A DNA stretch of 64,000 nucleotides from Acidobacteriota bacterium (lineage in GTDB: Bacteria > Acidobacteriota > Terriglobia > Bryobacterales > Bryobacteraceae). The translations under genes and the position numbers were made by a program. A model generated the notes under the pieces. It had not been told where the DNA came from and did no database searches. It saw nothing but the letters and a program-made list of their open reading frames with translations. The stretch is from assembly GCA_026393985.1 (NCBI GenBank), contig JAPKZB010000079.1:1-64000 (forward strand). The letters run 5' to 3'. This document shows positions 34,045-43,148 of the stretch, piece by piece (position 1 is the stretch's first letter; every line of letters begins with the position of its first letter).

Positions 34045-37000
34045 ATGAAGAGCTTGTACGGTGCGGGGCGCTGGGGAGTTTTGGCGCTCGCAGGATTGCT
34101 GGTGCTGGCGGGGATGCCGGCGGCGGCGCAGGTGTTGAAAGGCCAGATTCTGGGGGTGGTGGCCGACCAGTCCGGGGCGCTGGTGCCCGGGGTGAAGGTG
34201 ACGATTCTCGAGACGCGGACGAACTTCCAGCGGACGACCGAGACGAACGATACGGGCAATTTCTTCTTTGTGAACCTGGACCCGGGCGACTACCGCGTGG
34301 AGGCGGAGAAGACGGGCTTCAACAAAGCTTTGCGGAGCGGCGTGGAGCTGCTGCCGAATACGACGGCGCGCGTGAACTTTGAGTTGGTGCCGGGGGCGGT
34401 GACGCAGACGATTGACGTGAGCGCTTCGGCGGCGCCGCTGCTGCAGACCGACCGCGCGGACACGGGCGGCAAGATTGACCAGAAGCAGTTGCAGTCGCTG
34501 CCGATGTTATTCAACCGGAACTACCAGGGATTGCTGCTGCTGGTGCCGGGGGTGGGGCGTCCGTTCCGGCCGCACTCGGAGTTTTATAACTCGCATGATT
34601 CGCTGTCGGTGCGGGTGAACGGGCAGGGGCGGCAGTTCAACAACTTCCAGATTGAAGGGATTGAGAACAAGATTGACAACGGGAACCTGACGGCGCTGGT
34701 GCCGCCGGCGGAGGCGATTCAGACGGTGGACGTTTCGACGTCGAATTTCGACCCGGAGTTTGGGAACGCGGGCGGGGCGGTGACGAACGTGACGCTGCGG
34801 AGCGGGTCGAACGAGTTCCACGGGAGTTTGTTTCAGTTTCACCGGAACGAGAATATTCAGGCGCGGAACACGTTTGCATTGACGAAGGCGCCGACGGTTT
34901 ACAACCAGTTTGGCGGGACGCTGGGCGGGCGGATTGTGCGGGATAAGCTCTTCTTTTTTGGTGATTATCAGGGGAGCCGGGACCATCTGGGACAGGTGAA
35001 CCGGGGGACGCTGCCGAGCACGATTTTCCGGACGGGGAACCTGGCCGGGGGCGGGGTGGCGATTTATGACCCGCTGACGGGGGACGCGAGCGGGGCGGGG
35101 CGGACGGCGTTTGCGGGGGGCATTATTCCGGCGAGCCGGATCAGCCCGATTGCGCGGCGGATTCTGGGTTTTTTGCCGGAGCCGAATCTGGGTGGCGTGC
35201 CCGAGGGGCAGCTGAACTATTCGCAGAACAGCGTGCGGATCAAGACGCTGGACCAGGCCGATTCAAAGGTTGACTGGGTGATTGGGAGCAACGACCGGCT
35301 GGCGGTGCGCTATAGCATTCAGAAGGCGGTGGTGGATGACCCGGGTTTGTTTGGCCCCGGGGGGATTTATGGGGGCTTCCGGAACGGCGGCTTTGGCGGG
35401 CGGGGGCCGGCGCGGACGCAGAGCGCGGGGGTGAACTATTCGAAGGTGCTGAGCCCGACGCTGGTGTGGGAGTCGCGGGTGGGGGTGGTGCGGAATCGCA
35501 ATGATGCTCTTGCTTCCGATACGGGGAAGAAGACGTCGGAGGAGCTGGGGATTCGGGGGGTGAACCTGGACGAGTGGACGAGCGGGTTGACGGAGGTGCG
35601 GGTGAACGGGTATTCGTCGCCGCTGGTGGGTTTTTCGCCGAGTTTGCCGTGGGCGCGGGCGGTGACGAGTTTTGGAATCGTCAACAATTTTTCGAAGACG
35701 TTTTCGAAGCATATTGTCCGGTTTGGCGTGGATATTCGCCGGGAGCGGAACGATCTGCTGCAGACGCAGACGTTTAATCCGCGGGGCCGTTTTGAGTACA
35801 ACCCGGCGCAGACGGGGACGGTGGCGGATACGCGGCGGAACTTCGCGAATTCGTTTGCGGCGTTTCTGCTGGACCAGCCGAGCCAGGCGGGGCGGGACCT
35901 GCCGTTTGTGTTTCCGGCGCGGCGGGAGCTGATTTCGAACTTCTACGTTCAGGACAAGTGGCAGGTGTCGTCGAAGTTGACGGTGGACCTGGGGCTGCGG
36001 CTGGAGCGGGAGCGGGGGAGCCGTCCGCGTTCGGCGGGCGGGTTCTCGAACTACAATCCGGCGAACAATACGCTGGAGCTGGCGGGGGTGGGGGCGATTC
36101 CGTTCGACATTGCGAACTCGAATAACAATTGGGGTCCGCGGCTGGGGATTGCGTATCGCGTGACGGAGAAGACGGTGGTGCGGACGGGGTACGGGATCAG
36201 CTTCTTCCCGCGGCGGATGGGGCAGTTCAACTTCCCGATTCTGCAGAACAACGGGTTTCCGTCGGCGAACGCGTTTGTGCCGGCGGCGGTGACGATGACG
36301 ACGGGATTTCCGCCGTTTACGCCGTTCAATCTGCCGTCGAGCGGGGTGATTGAGAATGCGCCGCTGGCGAACAGCTTCACGGTAACGCCGCGGGACCTGG
36401 CGAGCCCGTACGTGCAGAGCTGGAACCTGGCCGTGCAGCGGGCGCTGCCGTGGAAACTGGCGCTGGACGTGGCGTACGTGGGCAACATCGGGATCAATAA
36501 CCAGTCGGGGTATAACATCAATGCGTCGATGGTTCCGGGGTCGGCCAACAATGGGCGGCCGCTGTTTCAGCGGTTCCGGAAGGTGACGGATGTGACCTCG
36601 GTGCTGGGGACGAATACGTGGTACCACGGCTTGCAGGTGAAGGTGGACCGGCGGGTGGGGGACGGGCTGTTCCTGACTTCGGCGTATACGTTCAGCAAGG
36701 GGTTGAATTATACGGACGACGACGGCGGTTTGGCGATTCCGATGAATCCGGCGTTGAACAAGGGCCGGATGAGCGACAACCGGACGCATGTGTTCACGAA
36801 CAGCTTCATGTGGGCGCTGCCGTTTGGGAAGGGCAAGCGGTGGGCGACGACGGGGGCGGCACAGTGGGTGCTGGGCGGGTGGCAGTTTCAGGGGGTGGCG
36901 AGTTTGATGAGCGGGACTTGGTTTTCGCCGTCGGTGTCGGGGGTGGTGAACGCGCCGGGGAATGCGGACCGGCCGAACTGGGTGGCGCCGGTGCGCTATC

Positions 37001-37314
37001 TGGAAGGGACTGGTCCGGGGCAGAAGTATTTTGACCCGGCGGCGTTTGCGATTCCGGCGCAGAATACGCTGGGGAACGCGGGACGGAACATTCTGCAGGG
37101 GCCGCGCTATTCGAATCTGGACGCGGCGCTGCACCGGGATTTCCGGTTGCGGGAGGGGATGTCGCTGACGTTGCGCGTGGAGAGTTTCAACTTCACGAAC
37201 ACGCCGCACTATAGCAATCCGAACGGCAACGCGCAGTCGCCGCAGTTTGGCGAGATTAACGGGGCCGACCAGGATCAGCGGCAGTACCAGATTGGGCTGA
37301 CGCTGCGGTTTTAG
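34045..37314 (+). CDS. TonB-dependent receptor with carboxypeptidase regulatory domain
   Basis: A 1089-residue outer-membrane receptor. A signal peptide (to about residue 28, PAAAQ) is followed by a regulatory domain (GQILGVVADQSGALVPGVKV, NDTGNFFFVNLDPGDYRVEA), a plug (DRADTGGKIDQKQLQSLPML, NRNYQGLLLLVPGVGR, VTNVTLRSGSNEFHGSLFQF) and a long barrel ending QIGLTLRF. GAGG lies upstream of ATG 34045. The architecture matches the receptor at 11178-14552 closely, but sequences differ throughout. It is followed four bases later by the convergent creatininase gene with no visible terminator. Ligand unknown. Confidence 0.9.
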   Translation: MKSLYGAGRWGVLALAGLLVLAGMPAAAQVLKGQILGVVADQSGALVPGVKVTILETRTNFQRTTETNDTGNFFFVNLDPGDYRVEAEKTGFNKALRSGVELLPNTTARVNFELVPGAVTQTIDVSASAAPLLQTDRADTGGKIDQKQLQSLPMLFNRNYQGLLLLVPGVGRPFRPHSEFYNSHDSLSVRVNGQGRQFNNFQIEGIENKIDNGNLTALVPPAEAIQTVDVSTSNFDPEFGNAGGAVTNVTLRSGSNEFHGSLFQFHRNENIQARNTFALTKAPTVYNQFGGTLGGRIVRDKLFFFGDYQGSRDHLGQVNRGTLPSTIFRTGNLAGGGVAIYDPLTGDASGAGRTAFAGGIIPASRISPIARRILGFLPEPNLGGVPEGQLNYSQNSVRIKTLDQADSKVDWVIGSNDRLAVRYSIQKAVVDDPGLFGPGGIYGGFRNGGFGGRGPARTQSAGVNYSKVLSPTLVWESRVGVVRNRNDALASDTGKKTSEELGIRGVNLDEWTSGLTEVRVNGYSSPLVGFSPSLPWARAVTSFGIVNNFSKTFSKHIVRFGVDIRRERNDLLQTQTFNPRGRFEYNPAQTGTVADTRRNFANSFAAFLLDQPSQAGRDLPFVFPARRELISNFYVQDKWQVSSKLTVDLGLRLERERGSRPRSAGGFSNYNPANNTLELAGVGAIPFDIANSNNNWGPRLGIAYRVTEKTVVRTGYGISFFPRRMGQFNFPILQNNGFPSANAFVPAAVTMTTGFPPFTPFNLPSSGVIENAPLANSFTVTPRDLASPYVQSWNLAVQRALPWKLALDVAYVGNIGINNQSGYNINASMVPGSANNGRPLFQRFRKVTDVTSVLGTNTWYHGLQVKVDRRVGDGLFLTSAYTFSKGLNYTDDDGGLAIPMNPALNKGRMSDNRTHVFTNSFMWALPFGKGKRWATTGAAQWVLGGWQFQGVASLMSGTWFSPSVSGVVNAPGNADRPNWVAPVRYLEGTGPGQKYFDPAAFAIPAQNTLGNAGRNILQGPRYSNLDAALHRDFRLREGMSLTLRVESFNFTNTPHYSNPNGNAQSPQFGEINGADQDQRQYQIGLTLRF

Positions 37315-37318
37315 GCGA

Positions 37319-38227
37319 TTAGCGGGGCGCCGGCAGGCGGCCGCGGAACTTGGGGACGATGAGTTCCCGGGTGTAGCGGTCGTGCTGCCGGAGGGCCTCC
37401 ATGGCTTCGGGGAGGCGCATTTTGGCGACGATGGCGCGGAGCGGAGCGGCGCCCTGGCGGCCCCAGGCTTCGCGTTCGGCGGGGGTGGCGGGGAGGGGGC
37501 CGTCGCCGCCGTGGGCCATGACGTCGGCGACCCAGGAGCCGAGGCTGAGGCTGCCGGCGAAGCCGAGTTTGCCGAGGGTGGCGAGACCTTCGTTGGGAGG
37601 GACGGGGGCGGCGGCGTGGGATTCGGCGGGGCCGTAGTCGCCCTGGAGGGGAAGGTCTTCGAGGCGGCCGGTGAGGGCGTGGGCGCCGTAGAGGGTGTGG
37701 GCGCGATCGGCGGGGGAGAGTTGGAGGCGGGGGAGATAGGTGTCCATGTTGATGTAGAGGATGGGGACGTGGGTTTCTTCGAAGAACTCGCGGACGAGGG
37801 TGCCGCCGGTGAGGGGGGCGGGGCCGTGGCTCGCGGAGAGATAGACCTGGCGGCGGAAGCCTTGTTTGAGCAGGGAGTGGGCGAGTTCCTTGAGGAAGGC
37901 GGCGCCGGAGCGGGGGCTGAGGGAGATGGTGGAGGGGGCGATGGTGGTGGTGCCGGGGTAGGACCAGAGGAGGCCGGGCATGTAGAGGCCGCCGGTTTGT
38001 TCGGCCATGAGCATGGCGTAGGCGAGGGGCCAGGCGTAGTCGCGGCCGCTGGGTTGGATGCCGTTGGTTTCGACGGCGCCGATGGGGATGAAGATGACGT
38101 CGCTTTGGGCGAGTTGGGCGGCGACCTGGACCTGGCTGAGGCGGGTGAGGTCGCGGGTGTGGAGGGGGCGGGACTGGGCGGGGAGGAGGGCGGCGGCGGC
38201 GAGGGCGAGGGTGAGGAGTTTGGGCAT
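37319..38227 (-). CDS. Exported creatininase-family protein
   Basis: About 302 residues from ATG 38227, starting with a signal peptide (MPKLLTLALAAAALLPAQSR). The creatininase fold is recognisable from VIFIPIGAVETNGIQPSGRDYA, GLLWSYPGTTTIAPSTISLS and RQVYLSASHGPA. In creatininase the first motif reads EQHG; here it is ETNG, so one metal histidine is replaced by Asn, while the glutamate, the aspartate and the later histidine remain. Activity is therefore doubtful. An upstream ATG at 38263 is in frame, but it directly abuts a TATCAT -10 box, so transcription probably starts after it. Divergent from the PSD1 gene. Confidence 0.75.
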   Translation of the reverse strand: MPKLLTLALAAAALLPAQSRPLHTRDLTRLSQVQVAAQLAQSDVIFIPIGAVETNGIQPSGRDYAWPLAYAMLMAEQTGGLYMPGLLWSYPGTTTIAPSTISLSPRSGAAFLKELAHSLLKQGFRRQVYLSASHGPAPLTGGTLVREFFEETHVPILYINMDTYLPRLQLSPADRAHTLYGAHALTGRLEDLPLQGDYGPAESHAAAPVPPNEGLATLGKLGFAGSLSLGSWVADVMAHGGDGPLPATPAEREAWGRQGAAPLRAIVAKMRLPEAMEALRQHDRYTRELIVPKFRGRLPAPR

Positions 38228-38263
38228 GAGGGGGGCTTCGAGGGTTGTTTTCGTACGCTCCAT

Positions 38264-38269
38264 ATGATA
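38264..38269 (-). promoter_or_regulatory. -10 box TATCAT for creatininase-like gene
   Basis: On the minus strand TATCAT lies directly against the in-frame ATG at 38263, which argues that the true start is ATG 38227 with a leader of about 30 bases. Confidence 0.4.
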
Positions 38270-38274
38270 CTCGT

Positions 38275-38280
38275 TACGGT
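38275..38280 (+). promoter_or_regulatory. -10 box TACGGT for leaderless PSD1 gene
   Basis: TACGGT is followed by six bases (GGGTTT) and ATG 38287. It lies six bases from the oppositely oriented TATCAT box. Confidence 0.5.
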
Positions 38281-38286
38281 GGGTTT

Positions 38287-40824
38287 ATGCGCGTCGGTCT
38301 CTTTTCAATTGCGGCGCTTGGCGCGGTGAGTCTGCTGCAGGGGCAGCGGGCGCCTTTGTTCAAAGACGAAGTTCTGCCGGTGCTCGAGAAGAGCTGTGTG
38401 AAGTGTCACAGCCCGAAGCAGGCGATGGGGGGGCTGGACCTTTCGACGTTCGCGGGGTTGATGAAGGGCGGGGCGAGCGGGCCGGCGATTGCGCCGGGTA
38501 AGCCAGGGCGGAGCTTGTTGTGGGTGATGGTGGAGTCGGACAAGATGCCTTTGGGGGGGAGCCTGACGGCGGCGCAGAAGCAGCTGCTGCGGACCTACAT
38601 TGAGCAGGGACGGTTTCCGACGGCGGAGATGGACGCGGCGCAGGCGGCGCGGGAGGCGGCACGGATTACGCCGGAGGCGCGGCGGTGGTGGTCGTTTCAG
38701 GTTCCGGTGAAGCCGGGGGTGCCGGCGGCGCGGCGGGGAGCGACGGTGCGGACGCCGATTGACGCCTTTGTGGACGCGAAGCTGGCGGCGAAGGGTTGGC
38801 GGATGCAGCCGGAGGCGGAGCGGGTGACGCTGGCGCGGCGGTTGTATTTCGGGTTGACGGGGGTGGCGCCGACGGCGGCGGAGATGGAGGCGTTTCTGGC
38901 CGACCGGACGCCGCAGGCCTACGAGCGGCTGGTGGACCGGCTGCTCGAGAGTCCTCGCTACGGGGAGCATTGGGGGCGGCACTGGCTGGACATTGCGGGG
39001 TACTCGGACACGCGAGGGGACGCGGGGGATTCGGTGCGGGAGGTTTCCTGGAAGTACCGGGATTACGTGGTGCAAGCGTTCCATAAGAACAAGCCGATTG
39101 ACCGGTTCCTGTTAGAGCAGTTTGCCGGGGATCAGCTCGTGAATTACGAGCCGGGGAGTTCGCCGCGGCCGGAGCAGGTGGAGGCGTTGACGGCGACCGG
39201 GTATCTGCGGACGATTGCCGATATTACCGATAATCAGACAATCTACGAAGTGGATAAGTACTTTGACGCGCTGCAGAAGACGGTGGAGACGAGTTTGTCG
39301 GCGGTGCTGGGTTTGTCGGTGGGTTGTGCGCGGTGCCATGACCATAAGTTTGATCCGATTCTGCAGAAGGACTATTACAAGCTGACGGCGGTTTACCAGG
39401 CGACGTGGGATCCGGAGAACTGGCTGGCGGCGAATCTGGGATTTGGGCCGTGGCCGAGCCGGATGGTGTTGGATATTCCGGCCGAGAAGCGGGCGGCGTG
39501 GATTCGGGATGTGACGAGCAGCGATGCGAAGACGATCCGGCGGTTGGAGGATCTGCTCGAGGCGAGCTATCAGCGGTTCCGGGCGGAGTTGAAGGCGGGG
39601 CGGGAGTTGACGCGGGAGCGGCGGGCGGAGCTGCGGCGGATTATTGAAGAAGACCCGGATTTAGAAGTAGACCGGAACGCGACGCAGGAGTTTATTTCGA
39701 ATAAGGAGCTGGACGCGCGGTATCCGGAGTTTAGTCAGTGGAAGGAAGAGATCGCGGTACGGCGGGCGAACCGGCGGAAGAAGCAGTCGGAGATTGATCC
39801 GAACTATATTGAGGCGGCTTGGGATGTGTCAAAGCGGCCGTCGCCGACTTACATCCTGCAGCGCGGGAACTATCTGGCGCCGGGGGCGGAGGTGGCGCCG
39901 GGGCTGCCGGTGGTGCTGGATAACGCGGCCAAGCCGTTGGCGTTTCCAAAGGCGGCGGAGCATCCGGAGTGGCACCATACGGGGCGGCGGCTGGCGTTGG
40001 CGCAGTGGCTGGTAGCGCGGGAGAACCCGCTGGTGGCACGGGTGTTTGTGAACCGGGTGTGGCAGTTCCACTTTGGCGAGGGATTGGTGCGGTCGGTGGA
40101 TGACTTTGGGATGCAGGGGGATAAGCCGACGCATCCGGAGCTGCTGGATTATCTGGCGGTAGATTTTCAGGAGAGTGGTTGGGATTTGAAGCGGCTGACG
40201 CGGCAGATTGTGTTGTCGCAGGTGTACCGGCAGTCGTCGGCGGAGGTGGCGGAGTATCTGGCGGCGGACCCGGGGGCGAAGCTGCTGTGGCGCAAGCCGC
40301 CGCTGCGTTTGGAGGCCGAGACGATTCGGGACTCGATGCTGCAGGTGAGCGGGCTATTGAACGGGAAGATGTACGGGCCGAATGAGCCGATCAAGCGGGG
40401 GGCGGACGGGCAGTGGGTGGAGGATGAGTCGAAGGGCGAGGCGAACCGGCGGAGTTTGTATTTGACGCAGGCGCGGACGCGGCCGGTCGGGTTTCTGCAT
40501 GCGTTTGATGCGCCGACGATGACGGCGGATAACCAGACGCAGCGGTTCCGGTCGGCGCTGCCGGCACAGTCGCTGGCGTTGTTGAACGGGCCGTTGGTGC
40601 GGCGGGTGAGTTTGGCGTTTGCCAATCAGGTGTGGGAGCAGAGTAGGGGGGACAGCGCCGCGGCGCTGGAGCGGGTGTTTTTGGCGGCGTATTCGCGGCC
40701 GCCGTCGGCTGCGGAGTTGGCGATTGGCCGGCAGACGATGGCCGCCGAGGCCGATCCGGAGGAGGGCTTGCGGTTGTTTGTGCAGGCCGTGCTGGGCGCT
40801 AACGATTTTCTGTATAGTTACTAA
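38287..40824 (+). CDS. PSD1 cytochrome (PSCyt1-DUF1549-DUF1553)
   Basis: An 845-residue exported protein: signal peptide 1-20, planctomycete-type cytochrome c domain with CVKCH (37-41), DUF1549 (ARRLYFGLTGVAPTAAEMEA, RHWLDIAGYSDTRGD) with the second haem motif CARCH (347-351), a charged, helical stretch of about 150 residues (RRLEDLLEASYQRFRAELKA and on), and DUF1553 (ALAQWLVARENPLVARVFVN, SVDDFGMQGDKPTHPELLD). Unlike the homologue at 24546 it has no LamG domain. The DUF1501 partner begins six bases after the stop. Start fixed by the TACGGT box and signal peptide. Confidence 0.9.
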   Translation: MRVGLFSIAALGAVSLLQGQRAPLFKDEVLPVLEKSCVKCHSPKQAMGGLDLSTFAGLMKGGASGPAIAPGKPGRSLLWVMVESDKMPLGGSLTAAQKQLLRTYIEQGRFPTAEMDAAQAAREAARITPEARRWWSFQVPVKPGVPAARRGATVRTPIDAFVDAKLAAKGWRMQPEAERVTLARRLYFGLTGVAPTAAEMEAFLADRTPQAYERLVDRLLESPRYGEHWGRHWLDIAGYSDTRGDAGDSVREVSWKYRDYVVQAFHKNKPIDRFLLEQFAGDQLVNYEPGSSPRPEQVEALTATGYLRTIADITDNQTIYEVDKYFDALQKTVETSLSAVLGLSVGCARCHDHKFDPILQKDYYKLTAVYQATWDPENWLAANLGFGPWPSRMVLDIPAEKRAAWIRDVTSSDAKTIRRLEDLLEASYQRFRAELKAGRELTRERRAELRRIIEEDPDLEVDRNATQEFISNKELDARYPEFSQWKEEIAVRRANRRKKQSEIDPNYIEAAWDVSKRPSPTYILQRGNYLAPGAEVAPGLPVVLDNAAKPLAFPKAAEHPEWHHTGRRLALAQWLVARENPLVARVFVNRVWQFHFGEGLVRSVDDFGMQGDKPTHPELLDYLAVDFQESGWDLKRLTRQIVLSQVYRQSSAEVAEYLAADPGAKLLWRKPPLRLEAETIRDSMLQVSGLLNGKMYGPNEPIKRGADGQWVEDESKGEANRRSLYLTQARTRPVGFLHAFDAPTMTADNQTQRFRSALPAQSLALLNGPLVRRVSLAFANQVWEQSRGDSAAALERVFLAAYSRPPSAAELAIGRQTMAAEADPEEGLRLFVQAVLGANDFLYSY

Positions 40825-40830
40825 CGAGTC

Positions 40831-42231
40831 ATGAAGCCATTTCTTTCCCGCCGTCAAGCTCTTCAGGAAGCCGCTCTCGGCTTCGGTGGTCTCGCGCTGA
40901 GTTCGTTCGCGGCATGGGGCGCCACGCCCGGGCAGCATACGCTGCAGCCGCGGCGGCCGCATTTTCCGGCCAAAGCGAAGAACGTGATTTTTCTTTACGT
41001 GGGCGGGGGGCCGAGCACGATTGACATGTTCGACCCGAAGCCGCTGCTGCGGAAGTACGACGGCAAGCCGGCGCCGTTTGAGATCAAGGGCCGGGCGTTG
41101 AACGGATCGCAGGAGGTGATGGCGAGTCCGTGGGAGTTTACGCGGTGCGGCAAGAGCGGGCGGGAGATTTCGAACCTGCTGCCGCATTTTCAGAAGGTCG
41201 TGGACAAGGTAAGCTTTGTGCGGTCGATGCAGACGGACCGGATTGACCATTCGACGGCGCAGTTCACGTTTGTGACGGGGCGGGGATTTACGGGATTTCC
41301 GACGCTGGGGGCGTGGGTGAACTACGCGCTGGGGACGGAGAACCAGAACCTGCCGGGGTTTGTGGCGCTGGGCGAGGGGGCGAGTATTGGTTCGCGGGCG
41401 CACTCGTCGGCGTGGCTGCCGCCGGTGTACACGGGGACGGCTATGCGGGCCGATGGGAAGGCGCCGATTTATGACATCAAGCGGCCGGAGGATATGCCGG
41501 GCGCGCAGCAGGAGCGGCTGCTGGGGGCGGTAAACGCGTTGAATCGGGCGCAGAAGGGGGGGCACGCGCTCGATCAGGATCTGGAGGCGCGGATTGCCAA
41601 TTATGAGCTGGCGGCGCGGATGCAGTTGGAGGCGCTGCGGGTGGCGGATCTGTCGGCCGAGAGCCAGGCGACGCGGGATTTGTACGGGGTGGACGAGAAG
41701 GTATCCGGGCCCTACGGCAAGCTGTGCCTGATGGCGCGGCGGCTGGTGGAGAGCGGGGTGCGGTTTGTGCAGGTGTACGGCGGCGGGGGAGGGAACTGGG
41801 ATACGCACAGCAACATTGCCGGGCAGTTGCCGGGGCTGTGCCAGTACATCGACCGCGGGACGGCGGCGCTGCTGGCCGATCTGGATCAGCGGGGGTTGCT
41901 CGCGGAGACCTTGGTGGTTTGGTCCGGAGAGTTCGGGCGGCTGCCGACGATTGAATCGAAGAACGCGACGCCGGGGCGGGATCATAATCCGTATGGGTTT
42001 AATTTGTGGATGGCGGGGGCGGGGGTGAAGCAGGGGTTTGATTACGGGATGACGGATGATCTGGGCTATGCGGCGGTGCCGGAGTTCCGGGTGGGTCATG
42101 CCGATATTCACGCTACGATTCAGCACCTGCTGGGGATTGATTACCGGAAGAACACCTTCTTCCACGAAGGGCGGGACGAGTCGCTGGTGGGGGTGACGCC
42201 GGCGCGGGTTTTGCAGGAGATTCTCATATGA
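40831..42231 (+). CDS. DUF1501 Tat-exported protein
   Basis: A 466-residue DUF1501 protein. The leader is SRRQALQEAALGFGGLALSS, a twin-arginine type. Family segments: AKNVIFLYVGGGPSTIDMFD, QKVVDKVSFVRSMQTDRIDH, RFVQVYGGGGGNWDTHSN, AETLVVWSGEFGRLPTIE and PGRDHNPYGFNLWMAGAGVK. It pairs with the PSD1 cytochrome upstream in the same way as the gene at 27503 pairs with its PSD1. The next gene overlaps by four bases (ATGA), adding a TIM-barrel protein to this operon. Confidence 0.88.
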   Translation: MKPFLSRRQALQEAALGFGGLALSSFAAWGATPGQHTLQPRRPHFPAKAKNVIFLYVGGGPSTIDMFDPKPLLRKYDGKPAPFEIKGRALNGSQEVMASPWEFTRCGKSGREISNLLPHFQKVVDKVSFVRSMQTDRIDHSTAQFTFVTGRGFTGFPTLGAWVNYALGTENQNLPGFVALGEGASIGSRAHSSAWLPPVYTGTAMRADGKAPIYDIKRPEDMPGAQQERLLGAVNALNRAQKGGHALDQDLEARIANYELAARMQLEALRVADLSAESQATRDLYGVDEKVSGPYGKLCLMARRLVESGVRFVQVYGGGGGNWDTHSNIAGQLPGLCQYIDRGTAALLADLDQRGLLAETLVVWSGEFGRLPTIESKNATPGRDHNPYGFNLWMAGAGVKQGFDYGMTDDLGYAAVPEFRVGHADIHATIQHLLGIDYRKNTFFHEGRDESLVGVTPARVLQEILI

Positions 42232-43109
42232 TTGATCGCCGTTTGTTTCTGACCGGTGGCTTGGCCGCGGCGGCGCTGGAAGGCGCTACCGGAGGCGAAG
42301 TGAAGCGCCGGGCGGGGTCGCGGATTAAGATTGGCTTGAACGCGTACTCGTTCAACCGCCCGCTGATGGCGGGGACGATGACCATACCCGACGTGATCGA
42401 CTACTGCGCGCAGCAGGAGATTGACGGGGTGGACCTGACGGGTTATTACTTCAAGGGCTACCCGAACGCGCCGAGTGACGAAGTGATCTATAGCATTAAG
42501 CGGGCGGCGTTTCTGAACGGGGTGACGATTACGGGCACGGGGGTGCGGAACGATTTCGCGCTGACGGATCCGTCGAGCCGGCGGGGGCATATCCAACTGG
42601 TGAAGGACTGGGTGGATGTGGCGGCGAAGCTGGGGTCGGACATGGTGCGGGTGTTTTCGGGGCGGGAGCATCCGAAGGGCTACACGTTTGAGCAGGTGCT
42701 GGAGTGGATGGTGCCCGCGTTTCAGGAGTGCGCCGAGTATGGGGCCAAGCGGGGAGTGATTATCGGTCTGCAGCACCACGATGATTTCCTGAAAACGGCC
42801 GAGCAGACGATCCGCGTGGTGGATCTGGTGAAGAGTGACTGGTTTTCGGTGATTCTGGACGTGGGGAGTTTACGGCAGGGGGATCCGTACGCCGAGATTG
42901 AGAAGCTGCTGCCGTATGCGAGCAACTGGCAGGTGAAGGAGCACGTCTGGTACGGGACGAAGAAAGTAGAGATTGATCTGCCGCGGATCCGGAAGATTAT
43001 CGATAAGGTGGGCTACCGGGGGTTCACGCCGATTGAGGCGCTGGGCGAGGGGGACCCGCGGGCGATTGTGACGGCGTTTCTCGGGAAGGTGCGGCAGGCG
43101 TTTGCGTAG
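42228..43109 (+). CDS. Sugar phosphate isomerase/epimerase-like TIM-barrel protein
   Basis: A 293-residue AP-endonuclease-2-like barrel. The leader IDRRLFLTGGLAAAALEGATGG looks like a weak Tat signal. Barrel motifs: KIGLNAYSFNRPLMAG, EIDGVDLTGYYF, GVIIGLQHHDDFLKTAEQ, FSVILDVGSLRQGD and YRGFTPIEALGEGDP, giving candidate metal ligands Glu/Asp/His. Overlaps the DUF1501 stop by four bases and ends before a hairpin terminator, so it is the third member of the PSD1 operon. Substrate likely a sugar derivative, not determined. Confidence 0.8.
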   Translation: MIDRRLFLTGGLAAAALEGATGGEVKRRAGSRIKIGLNAYSFNRPLMAGTMTIPDVIDYCAQQEIDGVDLTGYYFKGYPNAPSDEVIYSIKRAAFLNGVTITGTGVRNDFALTDPSSRRGHIQLVKDWVDVAAKLGSDMVRVFSGREHPKGYTFEQVLEWMVPAFQECAEYGAKRGVIIGLQHHDDFLKTAEQTIRVVDLVKSDWFSVILDVGSLRQGDPYAEIEKLLPYASNWQVKEHVWYGTKKVEIDLPRIRKIIDKVGYRGFTPIEALGEGDPRAIVTAFLGKVRQAFA

Positions 43110-43115
43110 GCAGGG

Positions 43116-43140
43116 GGAGGCCGCCGGGGCGGCCTCCTTT
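43116..43140. terminator. Hairpin terminator between convergent genes
   Basis: GGAGGCCGC (43116-43124) pairs with GCGGCCTCC (43129-43137) around a CGGG loop, followed by TTT. It lies between the stops at 43109 and 43149. Confidence 0.75.
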
Positions 43141-43148
43141 CGGTTGGT

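Noticed and set aside
32630-34048. Plus-strand frame of 472 codons opposite the DegT aminotransferase
   Set aside because: The translation is mostly Gly, Ala, Glu and Asp, typical of the complement of a GC-rich gene, while the minus strand encodes a recognisable PLP enzyme.
38228-38263. ATG 38263 as start of the creatininase-like gene
   Set aside because: It abuts a -10 box, and the signal peptide begins at ATG 38227.
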